Source: an uncultured Desulfatitalea sp.
GTDB lineage: Bacteria > Desulfobacterota > Desulfobacteria > Desulfobacterales > Desulfosarcinaceae
Assembly: GCA_937868765.1 (NCBI GenBank)
Contig: CALMNL010000007.1
Location: 124,001 to 188,000, forward strand
Length of the DNA: 64,000 nt
Direction of reading: 5' to 3'
Shown here: positions 44,278 through 53,020 of the stretch, one piece after another
Position numbering within the stretch: position 1 is the first letter of the stretch
Layout: each line of letters begins with the position of its first letter
Program-made: the position numbers and the translations under genes
Notes under the pieces: model-generated
Databases searched by the model: none
What the model saw: the letters and a program-made list of their open reading frames with translations, nothing else
Told to the model about the DNA's origin: nothing

Positions 44278-46488
44278 CTACTGGAACAGGGTCTGGATCT
44301 TCTTGGTGCGCACGTGCCGGCGCCACCAGACCAGCAACCCGAACAAAATGACGAGGACGGGCAGGCCGGCGATGTTGACCGCCTTGATCAAGGCTTTGGT
44401 GCCGCCGCCAATGGGCTGCAAGGGGTTCAGGCGCTGGGACTTTCCGCGCATGACGGCGACATCTTCGCGTCCGTTCAGGGCGTCGATCATGTTGAGCACG
44501 AAGACGGTGTTGGGGCCCTGACCCTGTTCGTCCATCAACTGGTCCCCGATCATGCGTGCCGATGCGATGACGAAAATTTTGGCCGGCACGCTCTGTTCGA
44601 CGGTGGGGCTCTGGCCTTTCAAAGGCGGCGGCGTGGGCGCGGGGGTGGGCGATGGCGTCGGTGTCGCCGCATCGGTCCCCTCACCTTCCGGCTTCGGCTC
44701 CTCGGGTTTCTTTTCCGCTGGCTTCTCGGGCATGGGTTTGCCTTTGAAGTAGCTGGTGAATTGCCCTTCGAGCAGGTAGGACAAAGGCCGCGAGCCCATT
44801 TCGGACTTGTTGGCCGGCGGCTGGATGAAAATGGGGTTCAGGATGATCCGGTCGCGCATCTCCCAGGAGCGATCGGAAGAGGAGAAGAGCTTATAGGCCT
44901 TGACGTTCTGCTCCTCGATGCGCTTGTCGTCGAGTTCCAGGGGCGATACCAGGAAGGCATACATGCCTTTGAGGTTCTGCAGATAGTCCAGCTGCTTGTT
45001 GATGTTGGCGTTTTCAATGCGCGGGATGAAGTAGATCGGCTGGTCGCCGCCGCCCTGCTGGGGCGATTTCTGTTCCCGATAGCAATTCTCGTCCATAACA
45101 TACGATTCTTTGATACGCACGCCGTAATGGGCCAGCAGTTTTTCCAGCCCGGTCTTCAGGGGCACGTGGAAACGCATCTGCTGGCTGCCCATCATCAGGC
45201 CCTGGTTCTGCTGCTGTTCCTGCAGTGCATCGATGAAGAGCGCCAGGTTGGTGCCGCGCATCAATGCCTGGTCGATCTGGTACAGGGCGTAATCGGAGAA
45301 AGGCTCGGTGGGCCGGGCGATGATCAGGCATTTGAGCCCGTCGGGCACCGGCGTATCGTTCAGGTTGATGGCCTTGACCGAGTAGTTCTGATTGAGCAGG
45401 TCGCCGAAACGGTTCAGGGCTTCCTCCTGGGGGCCCAGGGGATTGCCGCTGTCGCCCATGGGCAGCGTGCCGAACCCTGAAAGATAGCCGATCTCCTCGT
45501 TGATATTGATCAGGCGGTCCAGGTTGGTGTTCACCAGTTCTTCGATCTGCTCCACCGGCGTCAACTGGTACTGGTCCCCGAAGATGGGGATGCGCACCAC
45601 CCGCAGCAGCGGGATCTGGCGGACCTGGTTCTTATACCGCATCAGCATGCCGATGACCCCTTCGCCGGCGGAGATGTTGGCCTTGGGGATATCGGGCCAG
45701 CTGTATTTCATCGCTTCCAGGTCGCCCAGGGTCTGGAGCTTGTCGGGGGTGGTGGTGGGGTCGATGTACTGGTACTCCAGGCGGTCGTAGGTTTTCGCCT
45801 GCATGCCGTCCACCACGGCCTTGATGCGATCGGGGTATTTGTCCAGCTCTTTGAGGCCCAGCATGGGGGCCACCTTGTAGAAGGAAGAGGAGAGCAGTAC
45901 GGTGACCCGGACCTTCTGATCAAGGGCCAGCAGGGCACTCACCTTGTGGTTAAGCTTCTGGATGGCCGTGGTCAGCTTGTACTCCAAACCATCGGTGGAA
46001 GTGATGGTGGGGATGCGTTCGATGATATCCCCATGAATCATCACCAGGCCCATGTAGGCCTGCTTGAACTTGAGCTCGTCCTGCTCCACGATCTGGATCT
46101 GCACCGGCTGGATGCCATACTCCCGGGCCATCTGCTGGTTTTCACGGGCCGCGTCGTTGAGCCCTTCGGTTTCGGCGCTGACGTTGTAGAAACGCACCTT
46201 GAACTTGCTCTTGTTCTGCAGGGCATATTCGTTGAGCAGGTCGCGCAGGTACATTTCGGTGGTGTTGTGCGGTGCGGGCAGGTCTTTGGTGAAGAACACC
46301 TTGATGGTCAGCGGCTCGGTCAGGGTGGCGGCCACCTTTTTGCTCACCGGCGAGAGCGAGTAGACCTTGTTCCCGGTCAGGTCGATCCGGAAGAACAAGG
46401 TGAGTCCGGCCAGGTTGACGAGCACCACGATCAAGGCGTAGACGGCGAACTTGATATATTTGGCGTGTGGTTGAGCTTTGGCGTTCAT
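44278..46488 (-). CDS. GldG-like ABC-associated exported protein
   Basis: 736 residues. An N-terminal helix (FAVYALIVVLVNLAGLTLFF) leads into the GldG/ABC_transp_aux domain (DLTGNKVYSLSPVSKKVAATLTEPLTIKVFFTKDLPAPHN). The C-terminus has a second helix (LIKAVNIAGLPVLVILFGLLVWWRRH), so the bulk is periplasmic. A Pro/Thr/Lys-rich spacer lies before the final domain. Family members accompany GldA/GldF transporters of unknown substrate; outside Bacteroidetes the system is not tied to gliding. Confidence 0.87.
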   Translation of the reverse strand: MNAKAQPHAKYIKFAVYALIVVLVNLAGLTLFFRIDLTGNKVYSLSPVSKKVAATLTEPLTIKVFFTKDLPAPHNTTEMYLRDLLNEYALQNKSKFKVRFYNVSAETEGLNDAARENQQMAREYGIQPVQIQIVEQDELKFKQAYMGLVMIHGDIIERIPTITSTDGLEYKLTTAIQKLNHKVSALLALDQKVRVTVLLSSSFYKVAPMLGLKELDKYPDRIKAVVDGMQAKTYDRLEYQYIDPTTTPDKLQTLGDLEAMKYSWPDIPKANISAGEGVIGMLMRYKNQVRQIPLLRVVRIPIFGDQYQLTPVEQIEELVNTNLDRLININEEIGYLSGFGTLPMGDSGNPLGPQEEALNRFGDLLNQNYSVKAINLNDTPVPDGLKCLIIARPTEPFSDYALYQIDQALMRGTNLALFIDALQEQQQNQGLMMGSQQMRFHVPLKTGLEKLLAHYGVRIKESYVMDENCYREQKSPQQGGGDQPIYFIPRIENANINKQLDYLQNLKGMYAFLVSPLELDDKRIEEQNVKAYKLFSSSDRSWEMRDRIILNPIFIQPPANKSEMGSRPLSYLLEGQFTSYFKGKPMPEKPAEKKPEEPKPEGEGTDAATPTPSPTPAPTPPPLKGQSPTVEQSVPAKIFVIASARMIGDQLMDEQGQGPNTVFVLNMIDALNGREDVAVMRGKSQRLNPLQPIGGGTKALIKAVNIAGLPVLVILFGLLVWWRRHVRTKKIQTLFQ

Positions 46489-46503
46489 GTCATCTTCCCT
46501 TTG

Positions 46504-47205
46504 CTATTTTTCTTCCATCACCAGATGGGTGGCATACAGACCTAAGAAAGCGACACTCAGAAAGTAGAGCAGATCGCGGGAATCGAGAATGCCTTTGGCG
46601 ATATTGGTGAAATGGGCGTTGGCGCTCAGATAGGTGACCAGATCCAAGATCGACTGGGGAAAGAAGAAGAGCATCTGATCGACGATGGCCAGAAACACGC
46701 AGATTACCATGGCCACGATGCCGGCGATGATCTGGTTGCGCGTCAGGGAAGAGGCGAAGAGGCCGACGCCGGCATAGGCCGCGGCCATCAGCAGGGCGCC
46801 GAGATAGCCGGCGATACTCACTCCCCAGTCCAGGTCGCCGATCATGCTGATGAAGATCGGGTAAGAGAGCGTGGGCACCAGCAGGGCGGCCGCAAAGGCC
46901 ACCGCGGCCATAAATTTGCCCACGATGATGTCCCGGAAGGTGACCGGCAGGGTCAGCAGCAACTCGTAGGAACCCACATTGATCTCCTCGGCGAAGAGGC
47001 GCATGGTGACCAGCGGCATCACCAGGGCGAACAACAGGGGCAGCAGGGTGAAGAACCGCCGCAGCTCCGCCTGGTTGTTAAGGAAGAAGGCGGAGAAGAA
47101 AAGCCAGCCCGTCACGGCCAGAAAAATGGCGATGACGATATAGGCGATGGGGGATGTGAAGTAATCCTTGAACTCTTTGTTGAAGATCAGCAGTGCTTGG
47201 CGCAT
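46504..47205 (-). CDS. ABC-2 type permease, GldF-like
   Basis: 233 residues with about six membrane helices: SPIAYIVIAIFLAVTGWLFFSAFF, LLPLLFALVMPLVTMRLFAEE, FMAAVAFAAALLVPTLSYPIFI and others. The EEINVGSYELLLTLPVTFRDIIVGKF block is characteristic of GldF/NosY-like permeases. It starts one base after the ATPase stop and ends 15 bases before the gldG-like gene. Confidence 0.9.
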   Translation of the reverse strand: MRQALLIFNKEFKDYFTSPIAYIVIAIFLAVTGWLFFSAFFLNNQAELRRFFTLLPLLFALVMPLVTMRLFAEEINVGSYELLLTLPVTFRDIIVGKFMAAVAFAAALLVPTLSYPIFISMIGDLDWGVSIAGYLGALLMAAAYAGVGLFASSLTRNQIIAGIVAMVICVFLAIVDQMLFFFPQSILDLVTYLSANAHFTNIAKGILDSRDLLYFLSVAFLGLYATHLVMEEK

Positions 47206-47206
47206 T

Positions 47207-48145
47207 TCAACTCTCCCTGGTCAATTCGCGGAAAATGGTTTCGAGGGTCTGGGCCTCCTGGTTCATCTCCACCAGGACCCAGTCGGTGGCCTTGACGGCC
47301 TGGTAGATCTCGGGACGGGCGTCCACCCCCGGCTGGCAGAGGACCTGCACGCGGGTCAGGCCCGGCGCTTCCTCAGTCTGGGGCGTCACCGCGCTCACCC
47401 CGGGCACTCCTTTCAGGCGGTCCACCACCGCTTCGGTCGATGCGCCCATGAAGCCCAACTGGACGCGGCCCTGGCGGTCCTTGCCCGAGGTCAGCTCCTG
47501 GGTGCTGCCGTCGGCCACGATGCGGCCTTTGTTGATGATCACGATGCGATCGCAGGTGGCTTCGGCCTCGCTGAGGATGTGGGTCGACAGAATGACGGTC
47601 TTTTGCTCGCCGATTTTGCGGATGATCTCCCGGATCTCCACGATCTGGTTGGGATCGAGACCCGAGGTGGGCTCGTCCAGCACCAGGATTTCCGGGTCGC
47701 TCATCATGGCATGGGCCAGGCCCACGCGCTGCTTCAACCCTTTGGAGAGGGTGTCGATGGTTTTGTGCATGATGCCCCGCAGGCCGCACATATCGGCCAG
47801 TTCGAAGAGGCGCTGGGCCATGGCCGCACCGTCGAGGCCCCGGATGCGGGCCACGTGCTCGAGGTAGTCATAAACGAGCATGCCTTTGTAAAGGGGGGCC
47901 GATTCGGGCAGGTAGCCGATGAGGCGTTTGATGGCCAGAGAATCTTGGTGAATCGAATGCTCCTTGACCCGAATGTCGCCGGCCGACGGTTGAAAGTAGC
48001 CGGTCAGCATGCGCAGGGTGGTGGTCTTTCCGGCGCCGTTGGGGCCCAACAACCCGACGATCTCCCCTCCCTTGATGTCCAGGTCGATGTGGTCCACGGC
48101 GCAAAATTCGTCGTAGTACTTGGTCAATCCCTCAACATGGATCAT
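47207..48145 (-). CDS. ABC transporter ATP-binding protein, GldA-like
   Basis: 312 residues. Walker A GPNGAGKTT, Q-loop GYLPESAPLY, signature LSKGLKQR and Walker B ILVLDEPTSGLDP are intact. A C-terminal domain of ~85 residues follows, as in GldA/CcmA-type ATPases. AAGGAG precedes the start. It powers the exporter formed with the permease and GldG-like protein. Confidence 0.94.
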   Translation of the reverse strand: MIHVEGLTKYYDEFCAVDHIDLDIKGGEIVGLLGPNGAGKTTTLRMLTGYFQPSAGDIRVKEHSIHQDSLAIKRLIGYLPESAPLYKGMLVYDYLEHVARIRGLDGAAMAQRLFELADMCGLRGIMHKTIDTLSKGLKQRVGLAHAMMSDPEILVLDEPTSGLDPNQIVEIREIIRKIGEQKTVILSTHILSEAEATCDRIVIINKGRIVADGSTQELTSGKDRQGRVQLGFMGASTEAVVDRLKGVPGVSAVTPQTEEAPGLTRVQVLCQPGVDARPEIYQAVKATDWVLVEMNQEAQTLETIFRELTRES

Positions 48146-48388
48146 AAGACGGTCTCCTTGGTTCGTTCCGGGGCTGTGGTTTCTCGAAGCCTTGGAATAG
48201 TAAGATGATGTGTCGCCTTGTCGTTTTCAGCGGCGCTGGGAGGTTGCATGCGGGAAGTGATTCCCGGGTGCCTGCCGCTTTGATAGCCTGCTGCGAGCCT
48301 GCTGGTTGGCTCTCCTGAAGCTGGCTTTAATAGATCAAATGAAAGTGGCTGTCAACTCGGTTGAAACCTTTGGGGATTTTGACGATTT

Positions 48389-48697
48389 TCATTCTCCGGC
48401 CGCGGGCGGCCTCAGCCCGGCAATAGAATACCACGGTCCCTGGATGCGGGCCGTCTTGCAGCGCGGGCAGCGGCTGGGCGGTGAGAGCCGCCGGCGCTCC
48501 TTGAATTCGAAACCGCAGCCTTCGCAACGGGCGGGCCGAAGGCGCAGGCGGCCGCCCCGGCCGGCCAAGGACTTGGCGATGTGGGGCAGGTGGGCCAGGG
48601 TCTCCTTTTCCCGCAGTCCCAGGGCCTGGGACAGGGCGAGGAGGTCCATGGGACGTTCCGCGAGCAGGGCGATGATCTGTTGCCGGAGGGTGGGCAT
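48389..48697 (-). CDS. Small HTH plus zinc-ribbon regulator
   Basis: 102 residues from ATG 48697, overlapping the stop of the phosphatase gene (TAATG). The first half is a helix-turn-helix (LRQQIIALLAERPMDLLALSQALGLREKETLAHLPHIAKSL). The second has a zinc ribbon with CEGCGFEF and CPRCKT. It matches the COG3357 type of predicted regulators, whose targets are unknown. Translationally coupled to the phosphatase. Confidence 0.8.
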   Translation of the reverse strand: MPTLRQQIIALLAERPMDLLALSQALGLREKETLAHLPHIAKSLAGRGGRLRLRPARCEGCGFEFKERRRLSPPSRCPRCKTARIQGPWYSIAGLRPPAAGE

Positions 48698-49230
48698 TAT
48701 CGGGAATGATCCTCCTCGTCGGCCGTGAGCAGGCGCGCCGTGAGATGCGCGACGACCCCCTCGATGCACGGCTCGAGGGTTTCCAGGCAGGCCTGGTAGA
48801 CCGATAGCGGTCCGCCATATGGGTCGTCGACCTCCGGTCCCAGCGCCAGGGGATTGAAATTCATCAGCAGTTGCGCGTTATCCTTACGCCAGCCCAGCAA
48901 TTGGTGCACTGTATGCAACTGGGCGTTTTCCATGGTCAGGATCAGGTCGGCCCGGCGCACCATCTCCCGGGTGATATGCCTCGCCCGGTGATCGCGGATG
49001 TCGATGCCGATCCGGGCCATGGTCTGCACCGCCAGGGGCTCGGCCTGGTGGCCGTGCAGGGCATGGGTGCCGGCGGAACCGACCAGCACGCGGCCCTGGA
49101 GCGGCGGGGGCAGGCGATGGCGCAGCAGGCCGGCCGCCATGGGGCTGCGGCAGATGTTGCCGGTGCACACCATCAGCACCTCGAATGGCGCCCGGATGAC
49201 CTTCCCAAATAAGCTTTTCTTTTTTATCAA
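48697..49230 (-). CDS. Low-molecular-weight protein tyrosine phosphatase
   Basis: 177 residues. The active-site loop is CTGNICRSP (C-X5-R) near the N-terminus and the general-acid Asp lies in EVDDPYGG. The fold matches LMW-PTP/arsenate reductase. A substrate cannot be named; such enzymes often act on protein arginine or tyrosine phosphates. Coupled to the HTH/zinc-ribbon gene. Confidence 0.9.
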   Translation of the reverse strand: MIKKKSLFGKVIRAPFEVLMVCTGNICRSPMAAGLLRHRLPPPLQGRVLVGSAGTHALHGHQAEPLAVQTMARIGIDIRDHRARHITREMVRRADLILTMENAQLHTVHQLLGWRKDNAQLLMNFNPLALGPEVDDPYGGPLSVYQACLETLEPCIEGVVAHLTARLLTADEEDHSR

Positions 49231-49310
49231 AGGGTTGCCTCAATTCTGGGACACATGTAATGCATGCCGACCGCACCTGTCAATGCGCCTGTATCCTTAC
49301 CGATCCACCC

Positions 49311-49339
49311 TTGATCTTTTACGCCTGCTCCATTATAAA
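49311..49339 (+). promoter_or_regulatory. Sigma-70 promoter for the response-regulator gene
   Basis: TTGATC (49311-49316), a 17-base spacer and TATAAA (49334-49339). It would give a leader of about 130 bases. Confidence 0.55.
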
Positions 49340-49478
49340 CGATTCCACTTGGTTCGCTCGCCCGACGCCAAGAATCTTCCCACGCGGGCGGCCGGGTATG
49401 CATGCAATCCTTGATGCACCACGGGGCCTTCACTTCCATCAAAGCCCTTCATGACCACCCCAGGCCGGAGTTAACGCC

Positions 49479-50621
49479 ATGACCATGTGCCGCATTCTTT
49501 TCGTGGACGACGATAAAGATATACTCATGATGGTAGAGCAATACCTGCAGATGCAGGGATATGACATCACCACGGTGAACAGCGGCCTCAAAGCCCTGGA
49601 CCTGGTCAAGGACCAGGATATCGATATCATCTTTACCGACTACAAGATGCCGGAATTCAACGGCTTGGAGCTGCTGGCGGCGGTCAAGCAGTACAAGCCC
49701 GAAATCGAAGTGATCGTGGTCACCGGTTACGGCTCCATGGAATCGGCCATCCAGGCCATGAAATTCGGCAGCTACGACTACCTGCAGAAGCCCTTCAAAC
49801 TCGACCATCTCAAACTGATCATCGACCGCATCACCGAGGAGAAAAAGGTCAAGGACAAGGCCGAGCTGATTCGCAAACGCGGCCGGGAGCGGCACAAATT
49901 CGAGGGGCTGGTGGGCATCAGCCCCCGCATGCAACAGATCTACGAATTGATCGAAACGGTGAGCCGGCAGGAGCCCATGGTGCTCATCCAGGGTGAAAGC
50001 GGCACCGGCAAGGAGCTGGTGGCGCGCACCATCCATCAATGCGGCTCCCGCCGGGACAATGCCTTCGTGCCGGTCAACTGCGGCGGGATCTCCGAGGGAA
50101 TCCCCGAGGACCAGCTTGTGGCCAACGTGACCGGGTTGATGCAGAAAGTCCAGGGGGGCACGTTATACCTGGATGAAATCGCCGAACTGGCGCCGGCCCT
50201 GCGCCTCACGATCCTCCAGGCGCTCAAGGACGAGCGGCAGAAAAGCGCCACGGCGCCCCATGTGATCGCCGCCACCAGCAAGGAGCTCTCCGACGTGATC
50301 GCCAGCGGCGCCTTGAAGAAGGACCTTTTCGACCTGCTCAACGCCGTGGTGATCCGCATGCCGCCCCTGCGCGAGCGGTTGGAGGACATCTGCCTGCTCA
50401 TCAACCACTTCACCCACCAGGCCTGCGCCAAGCACAACCGCCGGGCCATCAGCGTCTCGCCCGACGCCCTGGACATCCTCATGCGCTACCATTGGCCCGG
50501 CAACCTGATCCAGTTGCAGAACGTCATCGAGCGGGCCCTGGCCCTGGGGGTGGATGCCATTCAGCCCGCCGACCTGCCGGCCGAGATCCAGACCTTCAGC
50601 ACGATCTCCAAGATGGGGTAG
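49479..50621 (+). CDS. Degenerate NtrC-like response regulator
   Basis: 380 residues. The receiver domain (1-~120) is complete: FVDDDKD, Asp54 in IIFTDYKMPEF, VTGYG and LQKPFK. The AAA+ domain has Walker A GESGTGKE (173-179) and Walker B TLYLDE, but between residues ~208 and 226 the segment with GAFTGA is deleted (SEGIPEDQLVANVTGLMQKVQGG). The usual arginine-finger stretch FREDLYYRLN is replaced by LKKDLFDLLN. No Fis-type DNA-binding domain follows; the protein ends at the AAA+ lid. It is therefore unlikely to activate sigma-54 and may act by protein-protein contact. The radical SAM gene follows directly. Confidence 0.88.
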   Translation: MTMCRILFVDDDKDILMMVEQYLQMQGYDITTVNSGLKALDLVKDQDIDIIFTDYKMPEFNGLELLAAVKQYKPEIEVIVVTGYGSMESAIQAMKFGSYDYLQKPFKLDHLKLIIDRITEEKKVKDKAELIRKRGRERHKFEGLVGISPRMQQIYELIETVSRQEPMVLIQGESGTGKELVARTIHQCGSRRDNAFVPVNCGGISEGIPEDQLVANVTGLMQKVQGGTLYLDEIAELAPALRLTILQALKDERQKSATAPHVIAATSKELSDVIASGALKKDLFDLLNAVVIRMPPLRERLEDICLLINHFTHQACAKHNRRAISVSPDALDILMRYHWPGNLIQLQNVIERALALGVDAIQPADLPAEIQTFSTISKMG

Positions 50622-50686
50622 CCCGGGTCGACATCCTGCTCGTCCAGCCGCCCATCCGCGACTTTTACTTGACCGCCAAGCGCACC

Positions 50687-52249
50687 ATGCCCTACGGCCT
50701 GGCCTGCGTGGCGGGCGCCTGTCGCCAGGCGGGATTCAGCGTGGCCATCCTGGACGGCCTGGCCAGCGCCAAAGCGCGGATCATCCCCTGGCCGGCGGAG
50801 ATGGGGTACCTGAACCCATTCTACGGCCGCGTCGACCGCTCGCCCTTCGGCCTCTTTCACCATTTCCGCCACTTCGGCGCCAGCTTCGAGCATCTGGCCC
50901 GGCAGGCCAAGGCGTCCGGCGCCTGGCTGGTGGGCATCAGCTCGCTCTTCAGCGCCTATGAGGATTCGGCCCTGGCCACGGCCGAAGCGATTCGCAAGGC
51001 CTGCCCCCGGGCGCGCATCGTCCTGGGCGGCCACCACCCCACGGCCCTGGCCGAGGCGGTGCTGGCCCATCCGGCCGTGGATTTCGTCCTGCGCGGGGAT
51101 GGCGAGATGGGAATGCCGGCCCTGGCCCGGGCGTTGCGTGAGAATGCCCCCCTGGCCGATGTGCCCGGTCTGGCGTATCACGCTGCCGGCCATGTTCTTG
51201 AGATCGCTCCCCCGGCGCGGGCCGACGACCTGGACCGGCTGCCGCCGCCGGCTTTCGATCTGATCGATTGGCATTTCTATCGCCGTGCCGGCCGAGGCGC
51301 CCTGGCCCTGTCCGCCGGCCGGGGCTGCCCCCTGCGCTGCACCTATTGCGCGGTCAACGCGGCCACCTATCACGGGTATCGCTGCCGGCGCGTGGCCGGC
51401 GTCCTGGCCGACATCGAGGCGGCCGACCGCCTGGCCCCCCTGGGTTTTATCGACTTCGAGGACGAGCACCTCACCGCCGACCGGCAGTGGTTCCTGGCGC
51501 TGATGACCGCCCTGCGCACCCATTTCAAAGAGCGGCGGCCCGAATTGCGGGCCATGAACGGGCTGCTGGCCGCCTCCCTGGACGAAGAGCTCATCGCGGT
51601 CATGCGCGCCGGCGGCTTCAAGACCCTCAACCTGGCGCTGATCACCACCGTCGCGGCCCAGCTCAAACGGTTCGGACGCCCCGATCTGACCGTCGATCTG
51701 GACCGGGTGCTGGCCCTTTCGGCGAAACACGAACTGGCCAGCGTGGCCTACCTCATCGTGGCCGGCCCTGGACAGGACCCCGGGCAGAGCCTGCAGGACC
51801 TGCTTTTCCTGGCTAGACGGCGGGTGCTGGCCGGCGTTTCGGTGTTCTACCCCGCTCCCGGCAGCGCCGATTATCGCTGGTGCCGGCGGCAAGGGCTGCT
51901 GCCCGATACCGCCGGTCTGCTGCGGGCCACGGCCCTGCCCTTGGTGCATGTCACCGACCGATTGCAGACTGTGACCCTGCTGCGCCTGGGGCGCATCCTC
52001 AATTTCATGAAGGCCGTTATCGACGAGGGGACCGGTCTGCCAGAACCTGCCACCGTCCCAAAGCGGCTGCTTCTTGATCGGAAGCGCGCCGAGATCGGTC
52101 GCCTTCTGCTGGCGGGATTTTTACATGATGGAGCGGTCTGCGGCGTGGACGATGAGGGGTGGGTCTACCGCCATGCAGTGGATGCCAAGTTGGCGCGGCA
52201 GTTTCGGGACGGCCTGGCGGAAGGGCCGGTGCGCGGCGCCATTGCCTGA
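50687..52249 (+). CDS. B12-binding domain radical SAM protein
   Basis: About 520 residues from the first conventional ATG; the homologous frame clearly begins earlier, near 50627 (VDILLVQPPIRDFYLT), right after the response-regulator stop, but has no ATG, GTG or TTG there; CTG at 50636 is possible. Residues then run through a cobalamin-binding Rossmann domain (VGISSLFSAYEDSALATAEAIRKACPRARIVLGGHHPT) to the radical SAM site CPLRCTYC and GFIDFEDEHLTAD. This class methylates or rearranges unactivated carbons or builds lipids/tetrapyrroles; the substrate is unknown. Confidence 0.85.
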   Translation: MPYGLACVAGACRQAGFSVAILDGLASAKARIIPWPAEMGYLNPFYGRVDRSPFGLFHHFRHFGASFEHLARQAKASGAWLVGISSLFSAYEDSALATAEAIRKACPRARIVLGGHHPTALAEAVLAHPAVDFVLRGDGEMGMPALARALRENAPLADVPGLAYHAAGHVLEIAPPARADDLDRLPPPAFDLIDWHFYRRAGRGALALSAGRGCPLRCTYCAVNAATYHGYRCRRVAGVLADIEAADRLAPLGFIDFEDEHLTADRQWFLALMTALRTHFKERRPELRAMNGLLAASLDEELIAVMRAGGFKTLNLALITTVAAQLKRFGRPDLTVDLDRVLALSAKHELASVAYLIVAGPGQDPGQSLQDLLFLARRRVLAGVSVFYPAPGSADYRWCRRQGLLPDTAGLLRATALPLVHVTDRLQTVTLLRLGRILNFMKAVIDEGTGLPEPATVPKRLLLDRKRAEIGRLLLAGFLHDGAVCGVDDEGWVYRHAVDAKLARQFRDGLAEGPVRGAIA

Positions 52250-52253
52250 TGGG

Positions 52254-52856
52254 TCAATCGTCCAAATGTTCGGTCAATTCCAGCGGTGCATAGGAGAGGT
52301 AGGCAAAAAGCCTTTTTTCCAATTCCAGCGTATGATCCCAGATGATCCGCATCCACAGCCGGTGCTCCTCGGTCTTGGCGTAGCGTTGCATGATATATTC
52401 CATACGGTCATGCAGCGGCACGATCCGGTCGTGAAGCACCCGCTTGTCGGCATAGTTGACCACTTCGGCTTCGCTGGGGGCTGCCTGGGCAAAATAGGCG
52501 TCGAGGATCACATGCTGGCGGATGACCTCACCCACCTCTGGATACCCCAGGCCGCTGACGTATTCCCCGCCGGTCTTGGAGTGGTTTTCGCCGGTGGTGA
52601 AGCTGCGCGGCTTGGTGATATCATGGAGCAGGGCCGAAGCGTTCACCAGCGAGCGATTGAGGGACACGCCGGCACGGATCAGGCCGTCGGTCAGGAGCAG
52701 CGCCACCCGGCAGACCAATTCGGAATGGGCTTGGATATGGGCCGGCATCTGCATCACCGCCAGCATGTTCAAGCACTCTTCGGATTCAGGAATACGCAAA
52801 AGGACCTCCCCGCAAACCTTGCGAGCCGATCCCCGTGGTTCGGCCCGGATCATCAT
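52254..52856 (-). CDS. HD-domain phosphohydrolase
   Basis: About 200 residues from ATG 52856, chosen because GGAGGT lies five bases upstream; an ATG 12 bases earlier is also in frame. Metal-binding residues are HSELVCRVALLL, ASALLHDITK and RQHVILDAYF. It resembles small HD hydrolases of the YqeK/HDIG type acting on nucleotides. Convergent with the radical SAM gene, with only four bases between stops. Confidence 0.85.
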   Translation of the reverse strand: MMIRAEPRGSARKVCGEVLLRIPESEECLNMLAVMQMPAHIQAHSELVCRVALLLTDGLIRAGVSLNRSLVNASALLHDITKPRSFTTGENHSKTGGEYVSGLGYPEVGEVIRQHVILDAYFAQAAPSEAEVVNYADKRVLHDRIVPLHDRMEYIMQRYAKTEEHRLWMRIIWDHTLELEKRLFAYLSYAPLELTEHLDD

Positions 52857-52938
52857 TCGCACCTCCATTTATAGCTGACCTCAGGTACAAGGGACAAGGT
52901 GAAGTTTCAACTTTCGGCTCCGAATGCGATCTTTCTTT

Positions 52939-52967
52939 TTGACATGCTCCGGCCTTTTTCTTATCTA
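52939..52967 (+). promoter_or_regulatory. Candidate promoter for sucA
   Basis: TTGACA (52939-52944), 17 bases, then TATCTA (52962-52967) in an AT-rich stretch about 55 bases before the sucA start. Confidence 0.4.
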
Positions 52968-53020
52968 ATTTAATTGGTGGTCACATCTTCCAGTCTTAAC
53001 CCCTTCAGAAGAACGGAACC

